From: Trichoderma breve
Lineage: Eukaryota; Ascomycota; Sordariomycetes; Hypocreales; Hypocreaceae
NCBI RefSeq assembly: GCF_028502605.1
Contig: NC_079237.1
Coordinates: 1,426,001-1,490,000 of the forward strand
Length of the DNA: 64,000 nucleotides
Direction: 5' to 3'
This document shows, piece by piece, positions 23,132 through 32,587 of this stretch. Made by a program: the position numbers and the translations under genes. The notes beneath the pieces were generated by a model. The model ran no database searches. It was not told the DNA's origin and worked only from the letters and a program-made list of their open reading frames with translations. Each line of letters starts with the position of its first letter. The first letter of the stretch is position 1.

Positions 23132-23746
23132 ATGTCAACCGACAATGCCTCCAAGAAGCGCAAGCACTCCTCCAGCCAGCCGGCTCCATCTAAGAAACCT
23201 CGCACCCAGGGAAATCCCACCCTGATAGGTCCGCACGAAGCCATCCTCAAGGAACTCTCCGCCAAGCACAACGTCCTCGCCCTGTCCGTCCTATCATCGA
23301 CGCAGATCCGCAAGCGAGTTTCCAGCGCATCTTCCCATCTTCTCGACAAGTCCGCCGAGTCGCGAGCGATCCTGCTCCATGCGCGCCCTGCAGATGTCTG
23401 CAAAATGATCACGGTGGCGGAGCAATGCAAAAGATTACTGGGGGAGAAGGGCCAGGCCTGGTATCAGTACAATGAGCTCTTCGATCTGCCTCCCGAGGCC
23501 AAGAAGAAAAAGAAAAACACGCGTGAGAGGGGAGATGTGGAGGAGGAGGAGGAGGCTGAGGAGGATTCCGACAGTGACGAGGGTGCGTTCGAGGCCATGG
23601 AAAGTCGATTCGAGCAAGCCGTATTGCCGCCTCCGCGAGCTCAAACATACAAGTCTTTGAGGATATTCATTTCACATCAAGCAATCCCAGAACTCAATTC
23701 GAGGGAAGACGTAACGGTACAGACGAGCGAAGATACTCCACTATAG
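23132..23746 (+). CDS. Alba-like RNA-binding protein, possible RNase P/MRP subunit
   Basis: Intronless, 204 residues. A lysine-rich N-terminus (SKKRKH, SKKPRT) looks like a nuclear localisation signal. Residues about 32-125 resemble the Alba fold of the Rpp20/Rpp25-Pop6/Pop7 type: KHNVLALSVLSSTQIRKRVSS for the first strand-helix unit and a hydrophobic ILLHARPADVCKMITVAEQCKR segment. An acidic, low-complexity stretch (EEEEEAEEDSDSDE) and a short conserved C-terminal segment follow. Members bind RNA in RNase P and MRP, or bind other nucleic acids, in the nucleolus or nucleus. Which role holds here cannot be decided from sequence alone. The gene is convergent with VTC1. Confidence 0.65.
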   Translation: MSTDNASKKRKHSSSQPAPSKKPRTQGNPTLIGPHEAILKELSAKHNVLALSVLSSTQIRKRVSSASSHLLDKSAESRAILLHARPADVCKMITVAEQCKRLLGEKGQAWYQYNELFDLPPEAKKKKKNTRERGDVEEEEEAEEDSDSDEGAFEAMESRFEQAVLPPPRAQTYKSLRIFISHQAIPELNSREDVTVQTSEDTPL

Positions 23747-24111
23747 ACAAGGTTGCGGATATGGGGAAGCATGGGGTTTGGTTTCGACCAGCTGGGTCTG
23801 AAAGGGGAAGAAAAATTTTCACGTGGTTACAGCAATATGATACCCAAGCCTTGATATACAATCTTATTGAGCTATTAATTACCTCCGGTGCGATACCCAA
23901 GAAAAAAACATATGATACACTAATTCAACACAGCGCTTAGTTTCGTTAGAAACCTTTCCTCGTCGGGAAATTTGACGGACAGGCCTTGCTAAGCCTGACA
24001 GTCCAATACAGGCAGCCTCATCATTTTCGCTCGCATGTCCTAAGACATTGATGCCGCTTCGGTCCAGTCCTATGATTCGTTCGTCCTTCTCCAATAGTAG
24101 ACTCCAGTGGC
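23747..24111. other. Convergent 3' flanks of the Alba-like and VTC1 genes
   Basis: 365 bp between two stop codons, with a CACGTG at 23820-23825. No gene seen. Confidence 0.5.
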
Positions 24112-24595
24112 TTAGTACACGGGCTGATCCTTCTGCTTCTTGGACTGGTCCATAATCCTGAGGACGAAGTTGACGATGACGGCCAAAAGCAGAATGATGG
24201 CCAAGAAAGTGGGACCGAATCGGTCGTCGAAACCAGCCTGCCCCCTCACTCGTATAGACTTTGCTCTCCAGTGGTATGTGACCAGGGCGTAAATCATGGT
24301 CAACATGGCCACGCCGGTAAAGAGGAAGGCGGAGATGAAAGACACTCGGTCGCCAAAGTTAAGCATTCCGATGGCTAGGGCACCGAGGATGACGGTAAAG
24401 TTGAGCCATGACAGGAACGTACGCTCGTTGGCGAAGAAGACCTTGGGCTCGACGCGAGTAGGGAGGGCAATGCGCTTGCCTATATCAATTGATGAGCAAT
24501 TGGCACGAAATCGTCGACGAGAGCGTAGAGGAGTCTCCAATCTAATGGTATATCGACTTACCGGGAGCGGTTTGGAGGAGAGGCTGGGAAGACAT
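24112..24595 (-). CDS. VTC1: Vacuolar transporter chaperone subunit 1
   Basis: Two exons: a tiny first exon 24562-24595 (34 nt) and 24112-24479, joined over an 82 nt GT-AG intron; 133 residues, against about 129 in yeast. The N-terminus carries the conserved [17 protein letters not shown] segment (residues 21-37), with the lysine and arginine that line the pore in VTC structures. Three transmembrane helices follow, roughly 38-55, 60-80 and 105-125; this is the DUF202/VTC1 fold. Vtc1 forms the membrane part of the VTC complex, which makes polyphosphate from ATP and moves it into the vacuole. Two CACGTG boxes in its upstream region fit phosphate-responsive control. An SPX protein with three C-terminal membrane helices lies 23 kb away. 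Confidence 0.93.
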
Positions 24596-24967
24596 TGCGT
24601 CGTAGTAATGAAGTTGAATAAGGTAAAAAAAGTTTATCGCTGGAGGACTTTCGAGCTGCCGCTAGTTGGTTTGGTCAAAAGGATGACGTTCAGGGCGGTG
24701 TTGCTAAAGACGGTGCCGCGCGCGATTGACGGGTAAGCGATATAAATGCCAACGAGGGAGCGGCACGTTAGAGACGAGTCGGAGCAGGTGAAGCTTCGGG
24801 GGTCGACGAAGAAGAATTTTGTGCGAACGCAAGATACATAGGAAGAGAAGAAAAGCAAGATCCGACCGTGGCGGCCCCCGGCAGCATCTCGCAGGTCAAA
24901 AGCTGCAGAGGTACTAAGTTCCGCCCGTCCCCACTGCTGCAGGCCGGATTTGTCGAGCTACGGGGAG

Positions 24968-24973
24968 CACGTG
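24968..24973. promoter_or_regulatory. CACGTG box, likely Pho4/NUC-1 type site
   Basis: CACGTG followed by GG (CACGTGGG), 373 bp upstream of the VTC1 ATG and 439 bp upstream of the dynein light chain ATG. In yeast and Neurospora the bHLH factors Pho4 and NUC-1 bind CACGTG, with flanking G bases favoured, and VTC genes are known PHO targets in yeast. Function here is inferred. Confidence 0.5.
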
Positions 24974-24982
24974 GGCTTGAAC

Positions 24983-25082
24983 AGCAGCTGGTTAGCTGGA
25001 CTGCTGGACCGCTGGACCGCTAGCCGGAGAGCTGCTATTAGACTGCTAGACGGGCTGCTAGAGTTGCTGGAGAGGCGGCTGG
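24983..25082. repeat. Degenerate GCTGG/GCTAG tandem repeat
   Basis: About 100 bp built from irregular repeats of GCTGGAC, CTGCTAGAC and related units, lying between the two CACGTG boxes of the VTC1 promoter. The period is roughly 8 to 10 bases and imperfect. Confidence 0.6.
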
Positions 25083-25087
25083 CAGAT

Positions 25088-25093
25088 CACGTG
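25088..25093. promoter_or_regulatory. Second CACGTG box in the VTC1 upstream region
   Basis: CACGTG, 493 bp upstream of the VTC1 ATG and 319 bp upstream of the dynein light chain ATG. Together with the box at 24968 it brackets a GCTGG-rich repeat. Confidence 0.45.
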
Positions 25094-25411
25094 CACGGCC
25101 CCGCAACAGCGAAGCAGCGCGGTTTTGGTTTGCTGTACCAAAAGGGGAAAGCCATGCAGGGCGAACGAGCAACTTGTCGCGGTTGGAAGCACAAGAGCAA
25201 AGAGAATTAAGCGTTACAGGTGAGCTCGTCTCCGCGGCTGCATCGCCTCTCAATGGTTGGCTAACGCAGGGCTTCGCTGGAGCACAGGCTGTATTTCCGT
25301 CATTGGCATCTTGCAAGCACCGCAGCTAGCACATTGTCGTCGCATCCGTCCATCGCATCCTCCCCCCTAAACTAAACACCGAGCTGAAGCATCACCAAGC
25401 CACCAGTCAAC

Positions 25412-26102
25412 ATGTCTACCCCGGTACGCAATGCGCTGCTACAGAGGCTCTCGGAGGGGCTGTGAGACATGCTAATCGAGGATACTAGCCCGTGCCCTTT
25501 AACCGACTTAAGCAGATTGCCACAGATGTACGCTTTGTCGCCCTCCTCTCCCAAGCTGTTTGAAGCTGGTTATATCGAGCTCGCCGCGTCTAACATGAGC
25601 AAACTAGGTGTGCAACAACGCCATCGGCAGTGCGGAATTCTACGACCACGCCAAGACTGAGCAATGGAACTCGACCATCATCGTATGCCAGATCCTGATC
25701 TCTCCGCACGACGGTCAAGATCTCTGTTTCCAACCGCTAAACTAACCGTTGCGACAGAGCTCCATGCTGAAAGCGCTCATCTCTGAGGCGACTCCCCAGG
25801 GCGCCACTTCTCCCTCATACAAGTTCGCCTGCAACAGCACCATTGTCCAGCACCTTGTTCCCACATCCGCCCTGAACAAGTCCCGCGGCGGCACCGACAC
25901 CAAGACGGAGGAGCCTCACGTGTCGACGAGCACAGATGCCACCGCAACGGACGGCAAGCCGCACGTCGGCCGACGAGGAATGCACAGCGCAACCGGCGCA
26001 TACTGGGACGAGAAGAAGGACGGCATGTGGACTTTCAAGTACGACGGAGGCGAGGGCAAGGGCATGGACGTGGTCATCATGCTGATCTGGATCGCCATCT
26101 GA
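25412..26102 (+). CDS. Dynein light chain, Tctex type
   Basis: Four exons: 25412-25423 (12 nt), 25489-25527, 25608-25682 and 25758-26102, with GT-AG introns of 65, 80 and 75 nt, giving 156 residues. After MSTPP the first helix reads FNRLKQIATDVCNNAIG. Then come WNSTIISSMLKALI and YKFACNSTIVQ, and the C-terminus is MWTFKYDGGEGKGMDVVIMLIWIAI, cut here only by my residue limit. These are the Tctex/DYNLT dimer segments. Usual members are about 110-115 residues; the excess is an inserted charged, Ser/Thr-rich loop (about residues 78-120) between the beta strands. The protein is a cytoplasmic dynein subunit for cargo attachment on microtubules. The minute first exon makes this gene easy to mis-annotate. 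Confidence 0.88.
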
Positions 26103-28489
26103 GGAAGACATAGACAAAGAAGCTTGGGAGGGGGGGTGAAAGTGAAGGGGGAGGGCCGGCCCCCCCTGAGCCTGCATCTTTAGAAGGTCGGTGGGCGGAC
26201 TCTGGCTTGGATGCGAATACTCGTGTGTGAAGAGCTAGGATCTGGGCAAGTTGCTCCTCTATAGACTGCGGTGGTTCGGGGGGAGAGCGGCTCTGGTGCC
26301 ATGGTTCGCCCACGCTTTGCATCTTTTTGATGAATTACTTGCATATTGAGCGATAGGATGCTGTGATGGATAGTGAGTAGCGCGACACATGGCATGGAAA
26401 CAAGTAAGGGATACCTACGGAGTCGACTGTTATTTGAGCTGTTATTAATTTACTTTTGCCTGAATCATGCATGGCTACGCGCTACTGAGAGTTTCTTTTT
26501 CAACAGCAGTATTATCTATGGATAAAATTCACATGTAGTGGCTACAAGACTACCTCGGGTGGTACTATGAATGCGTATATATGATCCGTATCACATGCCA
26601 CTCCCGAAAGCATTGCAAAGTGGCAGACTCTCATCTTTATTAAGTTTGCGTTGCTAGATTGTACAACAAGCCATATGCGGTGGCTTGCGGGATTTCGTGT
26701 CGAGATGGTCCCGGCTATATAGACTCTTTCATCCTATAAGCATTCAATGGGTAGCAAACACAAAACAGACGTCGAGATGAAAAGTGTCCATCTACTACGT
26801 GCCTCTCAATGCATCCAGTCAGTGTCATTCCATTCCACGAGCCGCAGTTGCGCTGTTACGCGCAGCCCCAAAAGGCCCTCGCCAATGCATGCAATTGCTA
26901 CTTAGCGTGCTGCTGTCAAACACCACTGCAAAACCCTTCACGATGCTCTTTCAGCGCCGCAAATGCAGGGAGAAGCAGTAGCAGGAATGAAAAAGGGCAC
27001 GCGATCAGCCGCACCTGACCTACCCGGTACACCGCCGGGACGGGGAAGCGAGCGATTCTCTTTTTTCTTTTCTTTTTAAGGCTACGTCCCCTCTCACGAT
27101 GCCCAGACTTTACACCTACGAAAATGTTTCCTCTACTGATCTACCTTAAAAATGGGTTGAATGACGAAAGGAGTTTTACTGATACACATGTACAGTGCAG
27201 AAGGTATAGATACAGGGTCCACGATGCTTCAAGATCAGATCAGACCTCCCATCTCAGCTCCGCTATGACCTCAGCTGCAGCGCCGGGGTGGAGGCAGCAG
27301 ACGACGGCTCGGACTGCTAACAAAATCCCCACCGAAGATCGGGATCGTCTCCGAAGGGTCCCTTGGCCGGATACAGAGCAGAGCGAAACGACGGTGTTGG
27401 ATCGCATTGTCCGAGAGCGTTTACGATCTGCTGTCAGCGAGCGAAGAAATATGGGAGCCTGTCCGAAGGGATCGGAGGGAGACGGAAGCGGTCTTGGGAC
27501 TGACACTGGGGGCTGAGCTGTGTCTTTCTTGGTGGTGGGCAGGATTTTTTATCTCGGTGCCTGCGGTCGGATGCCGGGAGCAGCGATCAGATGTTCGAGA
27601 CAAGTCTGCGACACAGTGAGAAAGCATCCACCCATCCAACCCTATGCTTTTGATTTTTTTCTTCTATATTGTTCTCTCTTTTCTTCTTGGCCTTCAAGAG
27701 GGATGGAAGGCAGCAGCATAATCCTGCCAATGGACCCCGATCGAGACCGTCGACAGGAATTGGCAGCATCCAATCCGCATGCAGGCTCGGCGGTGCCAGA
27801 CCATGCTGGTGCAAGCTGGTGATACCCCAAGACCCTCCGCCTCACTGTTGATCGAGGGTGGGATGGCCAAGATCTTCCGTTGCGGGCCAGTGATTTGCCT
27901 GGGAAGATGCCCCATCCCGCAATCGTCTCTTGCCACCCGCTGGTGCTGGCGAGATGTTTTTGCTCGCAATCGGGGATCAGGGCTACAGGGTCAGGCCATG
28001 ATGCCCCGATTCCCCCGCCTTCAATGCTTATCCGCAACCCGCAAGCGAACCAAGATGTGCCCATCCCCATGCCATGAAGCCCACGGCCGGACCACATGAT
28101 CGCTGCTGTGATACGCAGACGGTCGTACGTCAAGCGTGGGCAATTGGACTTGAGCCACCAATGGCGTTTCGCGTGGCCTCGCCCGTACCTCGCGCTAACC
28201 ACCCGCCATGAAGCGTGTCCGGTCCTGTCCAAGGCATGGCCAAAGGCAGTGGTTGAGTGGCACATGGTCATCCCGTTGACTAGCACATTCGCCTCCCAGG
28301 GGAAGAAAAAACTCTGCTTGGATGGGTGATTTGCATGGGTCCCGCGCCCGGAAACCAAGTTTGCGCTCTGCTCTGGATACTGGGCCCGTCCGTCACACCA
28401 CACCAAACACACCCCTCCCCCCCGAAGTCGCCCATTTTTTCGGCGTTTCCTGGCCTCGGTCCGGTTCGTTCGCTGCCCATCCTGCAAGT
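26103..28489. other. Long intergenic region, no supported gene
   Basis: About 2.4 kb. A G/C palindrome-like stretch (GGGCCGGCCC near 26150) lies just after the dynein light chain stop. A 286-codon minus-strand frame at 27642-28502 has no domain, is overlapped by other long frames and covers promoter sequence, so I treat it as chance. Confidence 0.5.
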
Positions 28490-28497
28490 TATAAAAG
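28490..28497 (+). promoter_or_regulatory. TATA box upstream of the F-box gene
   Basis: TATAAAAG lies 339 bp upstream of the F-box protein ATG, on the same strand, a perfect core TATA sequence. The implied leader is about 300 nt. Confidence 0.45.
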
Positions 28498-28835
28498 ACC
28501 ATCAGCCGGTGCCCCGGTCCAGAGTGTGGGGGGAAGAAGTGACCACTCGCACATACATCTCAGGCCTTGTTTCTCTCATGAAGTCGTTAGTGAGGAGCCT
28601 GCCGCCTTATAGTAAAACATTGTGCCGCATTACGCAACTGCGATAACGAACAAAAGTCAACACGTCAACGCATTATCATCCCACCCCTTACCTTGCCCGT
28701 GGGGGTTATCCAACCGAATCTTCCAGCATCAGAACACGCATACAAACAAACACCCCAACTCTCAACTCCTCAACTTTCACCAACGCCCGACAACTCGATC
28801 GATTTTCCCTGGCTATATACTTGAACTCTGAGATA

Positions 28836-29702
28836 ATGGTTCAACTACTTGCGGCCCCAGCTCTGTCCCCGAGCGGCAATGCCATGCTCGAGGCGAGCAA
28901 CGACAGATCTGAAAATATGGTCACGTCGAGGGAGGAGCACGCCCAGAGAGCACGAGAGCTCATGGTCAAGAGGGGCATGATGAGGACGCCCAGGCGGGGA
29001 TTCTCCCTGACCGACCACCAGGCCCAGCAGAATGAAGGGCCGCATTACTTCCACGCCGCGGTGCCTGCGACGGTTGATCGCATCCCGGAGCACGCGGCCG
29101 TGCCCTCTCCTCAGCCCGTATCAAAGCACATGCCGCCTCCCCAGCGGCCCAAGCTGCCTCCTCCTCGTCGGTCGTACTCTGTGACGGACAAGGAGCCCGA
29201 GCCGGCCAACCAGCCACGACCATCTGAACGCCTCACTCTGCTCGATCTCCCCTCCGAGCTGCATTATGCCATCTTCGACTTCCTCGACCCCATCGACGGC
29301 GCGTGCTTCGGCCTGGCGCACTCCAAGCTGTACGACATCCACAAGCGCAAGAACGGCATCGTCCCGCTGTCCAGCCGATACTCGGGCCCCAACGACATCG
29401 AGTGGGCGTGGCGCGGCGCAGGACCCCTCGTGCACCCTCACTCCAAGCCCGAGGCCACCAGCGAGAACGAGCTGGAGCGCCTCCGCGTCAAGGGCCAGGT
29501 CTACTGTCGCAAGTGCGGCATCTCGCGCTGCGAACTCCACAGGCACCTCAGGGACTGGTTCGGCAAGGGGTACGAGTACTGCGAGATCAAGGAGATGTAC
29601 GGCCCGCCTGCCGGGCCCAACGCCAGGGGATACTGCTTCATGAAGTCGCCCAAGAAGCCTCATTCGTGTGGACGTCATGGAGCGAAGAAGGTAGTGGCAT
29701 AA
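28836..29702 (+). CDS. F-box protein with cysteine-rich C-terminus
   Basis: Intronless, 288 residues from the ATG at 28836. The N-terminal 130 residues are disordered and proline-rich. They contain two related short motifs, RRGFSLTD (about 53-60) and RRSYSVTD (about 111-118), possible phosphorylation or binding sites. Residues about 133-170 form an F-box (LTLLDLPSELHYAIFDFL), the Skp1-binding element of SCF ubiquitin ligases. The C-terminal part has cysteines and histidines spaced YCRKCGISRCELHRH (C224, C227, C232), with further cysteines near 249, 267 and 278; this could bind zinc and may recognise the substrate. No LRR, WD40 or Kelch repeats are present. The substrate is unknown. A TATA box precedes it. 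Confidence 0.8.
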   Translation: MVQLLAAPALSPSGNAMLEASNDRSENMVTSREEHAQRARELMVKRGMMRTPRRGFSLTDHQAQQNEGPHYFHAAVPATVDRIPEHAAVPSPQPVSKHMPPPQRPKLPPPRRSYSVTDKEPEPANQPRPSERLTLLDLPSELHYAIFDFLDPIDGACFGLAHSKLYDIHKRKNGIVPLSSRYSGPNDIEWAWRGAGPLVHPHSKPEATSENELERLRVKGQVYCRKCGISRCELHRHLRDWFGKGYEYCEIKEMYGPPAGPNARGYCFMKSPKKPHSCGRHGAKKVVA

Positions 29703-30752
29703 TTAGTCCAGTACTCAGCGACATTTCTTTTTTCTTTTTTATACTGGATATTTGAATTTTACAAGGCGCTTTTTGGACGGGGAGATTGGTAGGCGGCGGT
29801 TCGTGACGATGGCGATGAATCTTGATTTTTTGTTTCCAACTTGCTATGTTTTGAGGAGAGGTATCATACGAGGGAAATACGGCACGCGAATACGCTCTAG
29901 CGGGAGGAAGGATCTTTTCACGGACATTTTGGTGTTGGGCATAATGATGAAAGGGCATTAAGACTGATACACCAGCGGATTTGAACTCGTCTTTTGGAGC
30001 GAGATTACAATTTTTACCTAGAGAAGAAAGATGTAACAACACAATACTCAATAATAGAGAATGAAGAGACTTTTCGATCATCATCTCAGTCATATCGTCA
30101 TGTGTACTCAAGTGTGCAAATCTGCTTAATTTATGATCTCCAGATCTCTGATGCCTTTCTTCTTCTCGTACATCAATCACATCCATAATGTTTACTCAAG
30201 TCTGCGAATCTGCTTAATTTCTCTTTTCTCCATGGGATTAAACGCCAATAATGACCATCTATGTATGTACCTCAACAGCCAAAAGAACTATGTAAATAAG
30301 ATAATATGTATATATGCGTGACGCGCTTCTCCCGATCCAAATGAGCATTTGTCCAAACCCAGTGACAACAGCCAAAACCCCTCTTCTTTCGCCCCAACCT
30401 CATCACAAATCGAAAAGAGGCCACTAGAGGGAAACGGGTTTACAAAAACTGTAAACGTTAAAACAAAAAAGAAGAGGGATCCCATTCCGTTCCCTTTCCC
30501 CCCTTTTCTCATGCCCTTTAGAAAAAAAAAAACGCCGGTGATTTGCCCATCCAGTCTATGCAAAAGAAGAAAACAGAAAGAATAACCAAAAAAGACTTGA
30601 GAAAGATGCAGTCTTTAACAATCCCACCGTTTTTTGGGTCCCGTGCAAAAACAATTATAAAAAAAAATTCAGGCTGATACACACAGCACCGTCATACAGT
30701 CGTTGCTTGCAGTCGGTCGATGTGGCCGTTATACGTCACCATAACAGCAAAG
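29703..30752. other. 3' flanks between the F-box and GT31 genes
   Basis: About 1 kb of AT-rich sequence between two convergent genes. No open frame carries a recognisable domain. Confidence 0.5.
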
Positions 30753-30780
30753 TCGTGTAGAGGGCCTCGTGTAGAGGGCC
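30753..30780. repeat. Perfect 14 bp tandem duplication
   Basis: TCGTGTAGAGGGCC occurs twice in direct succession (30753-30766 and 30767-30780), just after the stop codon of the GT31-type gene. Probably a recent slippage duplication in its 3' untranslated region. Confidence 0.8.
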
Positions 30781-30787
30781 GAGCCGT

Positions 30788-32587
30788 TTAATGAGGGTTT
30801 CTCCAATCCAGGGGGCACTCCTCCTTGGTTTCGATCCAGTCGTTGATGCCCTTGACGAACCATCCGCTCGTCCACTTGTCTCCGTCATTCTTCTCCTTCT
30901 TGGGCTTGCCGAGCTTGAAGCTCTTGCTCGTGCAGCAGACGTTTTTCTGGAATCGCCACTGGAAGCACTTGCGGTTTTTCTTAAAATCGACATCTCCACC
31001 GGCTTTCTCGTCGTACTTGGCTCGAATCAACTTGCCTCGGTCCGTCTCCGTCTCCAGCTTCTCAAACTCTTCGGCCGGAATATCGAGACCGGCAGCCTCA
31101 CAAACCTTGGCGCAGGCGGCTGGTGAGTTGTGCGCATACTTTTGGACAACGTTTTTGTCCTCCTCCTTGACCTGTCGATCCCTTTGTTGACCAGTGGCCT
31201 TTTTCTGGCTCTCCTCGTCGGGGGCGAGGTAGCAGGTATCGTCTGACAGGTTGTCCCAGTCCTTTCGGTAGGAAACCATCTTGGGGGCGAAAAAGGCGTA
31301 GTACATTTCTCGGATCTGCATAAAGTCCTGTGTGCCGAATTTTGTTAGTTTTTTTTAAACTTTTCTTTGCGGTTGAGCCATTGACAGAGAGAGAGAAAAT
31401 GCAAACCTTCTTGGTGCGTGTTTGCTCGTACTGCCACACGCCGCTGATTTCCTCCGAGTTCATGTGGTGCATGGTGAAGAGAGGCTCGCACCAATGTCCA
31501 GGTCCGTAGGGCAACGTGTTAGGCTTTTCACCGTTGAACATGGGATGGGCGTTCATGACCTTGGTTCCCACCTCCTTGGCCACTCGGGCAAAGACGACGT
31601 CACCACAGCACTCGTCTCCCGCCTTGTCGTCGTACTTTGTGATATCCGGGATCTGGGCCATCTTGCGCATGAGTGCGCCGGACACGATGTAGCCGCTGCC
31701 GCCGTGGGCAAAGGGGAAGCCGGAGATCATGGCAACGCTGCCGATGTAGACGTTGTCTCGGGGGTTGACTTTGTTGCGTAGCCAATGGACCAGAGTAGGC
31801 CAGACGACGTAGGTGTCGGCCTCGGCAAAGACGTACCATTCCTGGTCGGGGCGCAATTCCCAGGCCCGCACAATCATGTTGACAAACTTGAACTTGTCCA
31901 GTTCCCAGCCGCCGTCCATGCCGGCGGTGCAGTCCTTTTGCGAGACGGGGCATTCCTGCTGGGCCTGGTAGAGCTTGAATTCGTTGTACTTTTCCTTGAT
32001 CTTGTCGTCGACGCGGTCGAGGGAATCGTAGATGTGGTACTTGCCAATCTGCTGCTCCTGTTGGGTGTTAGTCGCGAAGCCGAAACCCTTGCTGGTCCGT
32101 TTGATGTGCCGCTGCCAAGGCGGGAGCGTGTGTGTGCAACAGCAACAGCAACGGCAAAAGGCACACAAAGACACACAAAGATACTTACCAGATCGGAAAA
32201 GATGAGAAAGTCGTCGATGCACTGCAGGCCGGTGAGCAATTGCGTGGGCAGCTTGTCGTAGGCCTCAGTGGCGCCCGTCTTCATGACCAGCATGATGCCG
32301 TCCATGTTGGGAAAGCCGTCGCATGGCGAGCTGAAGTTCCAGCGTGAGTGGACGGCAGCCTCGGTCCCCTCATGGTACAGGGTGTTGTTGTAGACGCCCT
32401 GGCCCTGCAGATAGGGCGATATTCGGTCGTAGATGTACTGCTTGTAGTAGCCGGCGGACTGGTGGTCGCGCAGCTGGTAGAGGGGCAGCGTCAGCAGCAA
32501 AGTGCAGCCGACGATGATGGCGGCTCGCCAGTTGCGGGACGGCATCTTGATAAAGCTTCGCCAAGACCAACTCCGGTCCGCTCCCAT
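30788..32587 (-). CDS. GT31-type type II membrane glycosyltransferase with apple/PAN-like tail
   Basis: Three exons: 32189-32587, 31407-32057 and 30788-31327, with GT-AG introns of 131 and 79 nt, give 529 residues. A short cytosolic N-terminus and one transmembrane anchor (about 20-38) predict a Golgi type II protein. Residues about 100-350 are the catalytic domain. WYVFAEADTYVVW (DxD-like acidic motif at 212-214) is followed by the HGGSGYIVS motif and DECCGDVVFARV, as in fungal GT31/Fringe-like enzymes that transfer sugars from UDP donors. The C-terminal 130 residues hold cysteines in ACAKVC and KCFQWRF...VCC arrangements resembling an apple/PAN module. Acceptor and linkage are unknown. Splice junctions are in frame (phase 0 both). 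Confidence 0.82.

Noticed and set aside
27642..28502. 286-codon minus-strand open frame between the dynein light chain and F-box genes
   Set aside because: No domain, unusual Trp/Gly/Arg composition, overlapped by several other frames, and it lies across the F-box promoter with its TATA box. Best explained as chance in GC-rich DNA.
29975..30005. GTTCAAATCC-like string on the minus strand suggesting a tRNA B box
   Set aside because: The bases around it cannot form a T stem or acceptor stem, and no A box lies upstream.
31098..32222. 374-codon frame over the GT31-type gene
   Set aside because: Its two ends are intron read-through; the protein-like part is exon 2 of the spliced gene.
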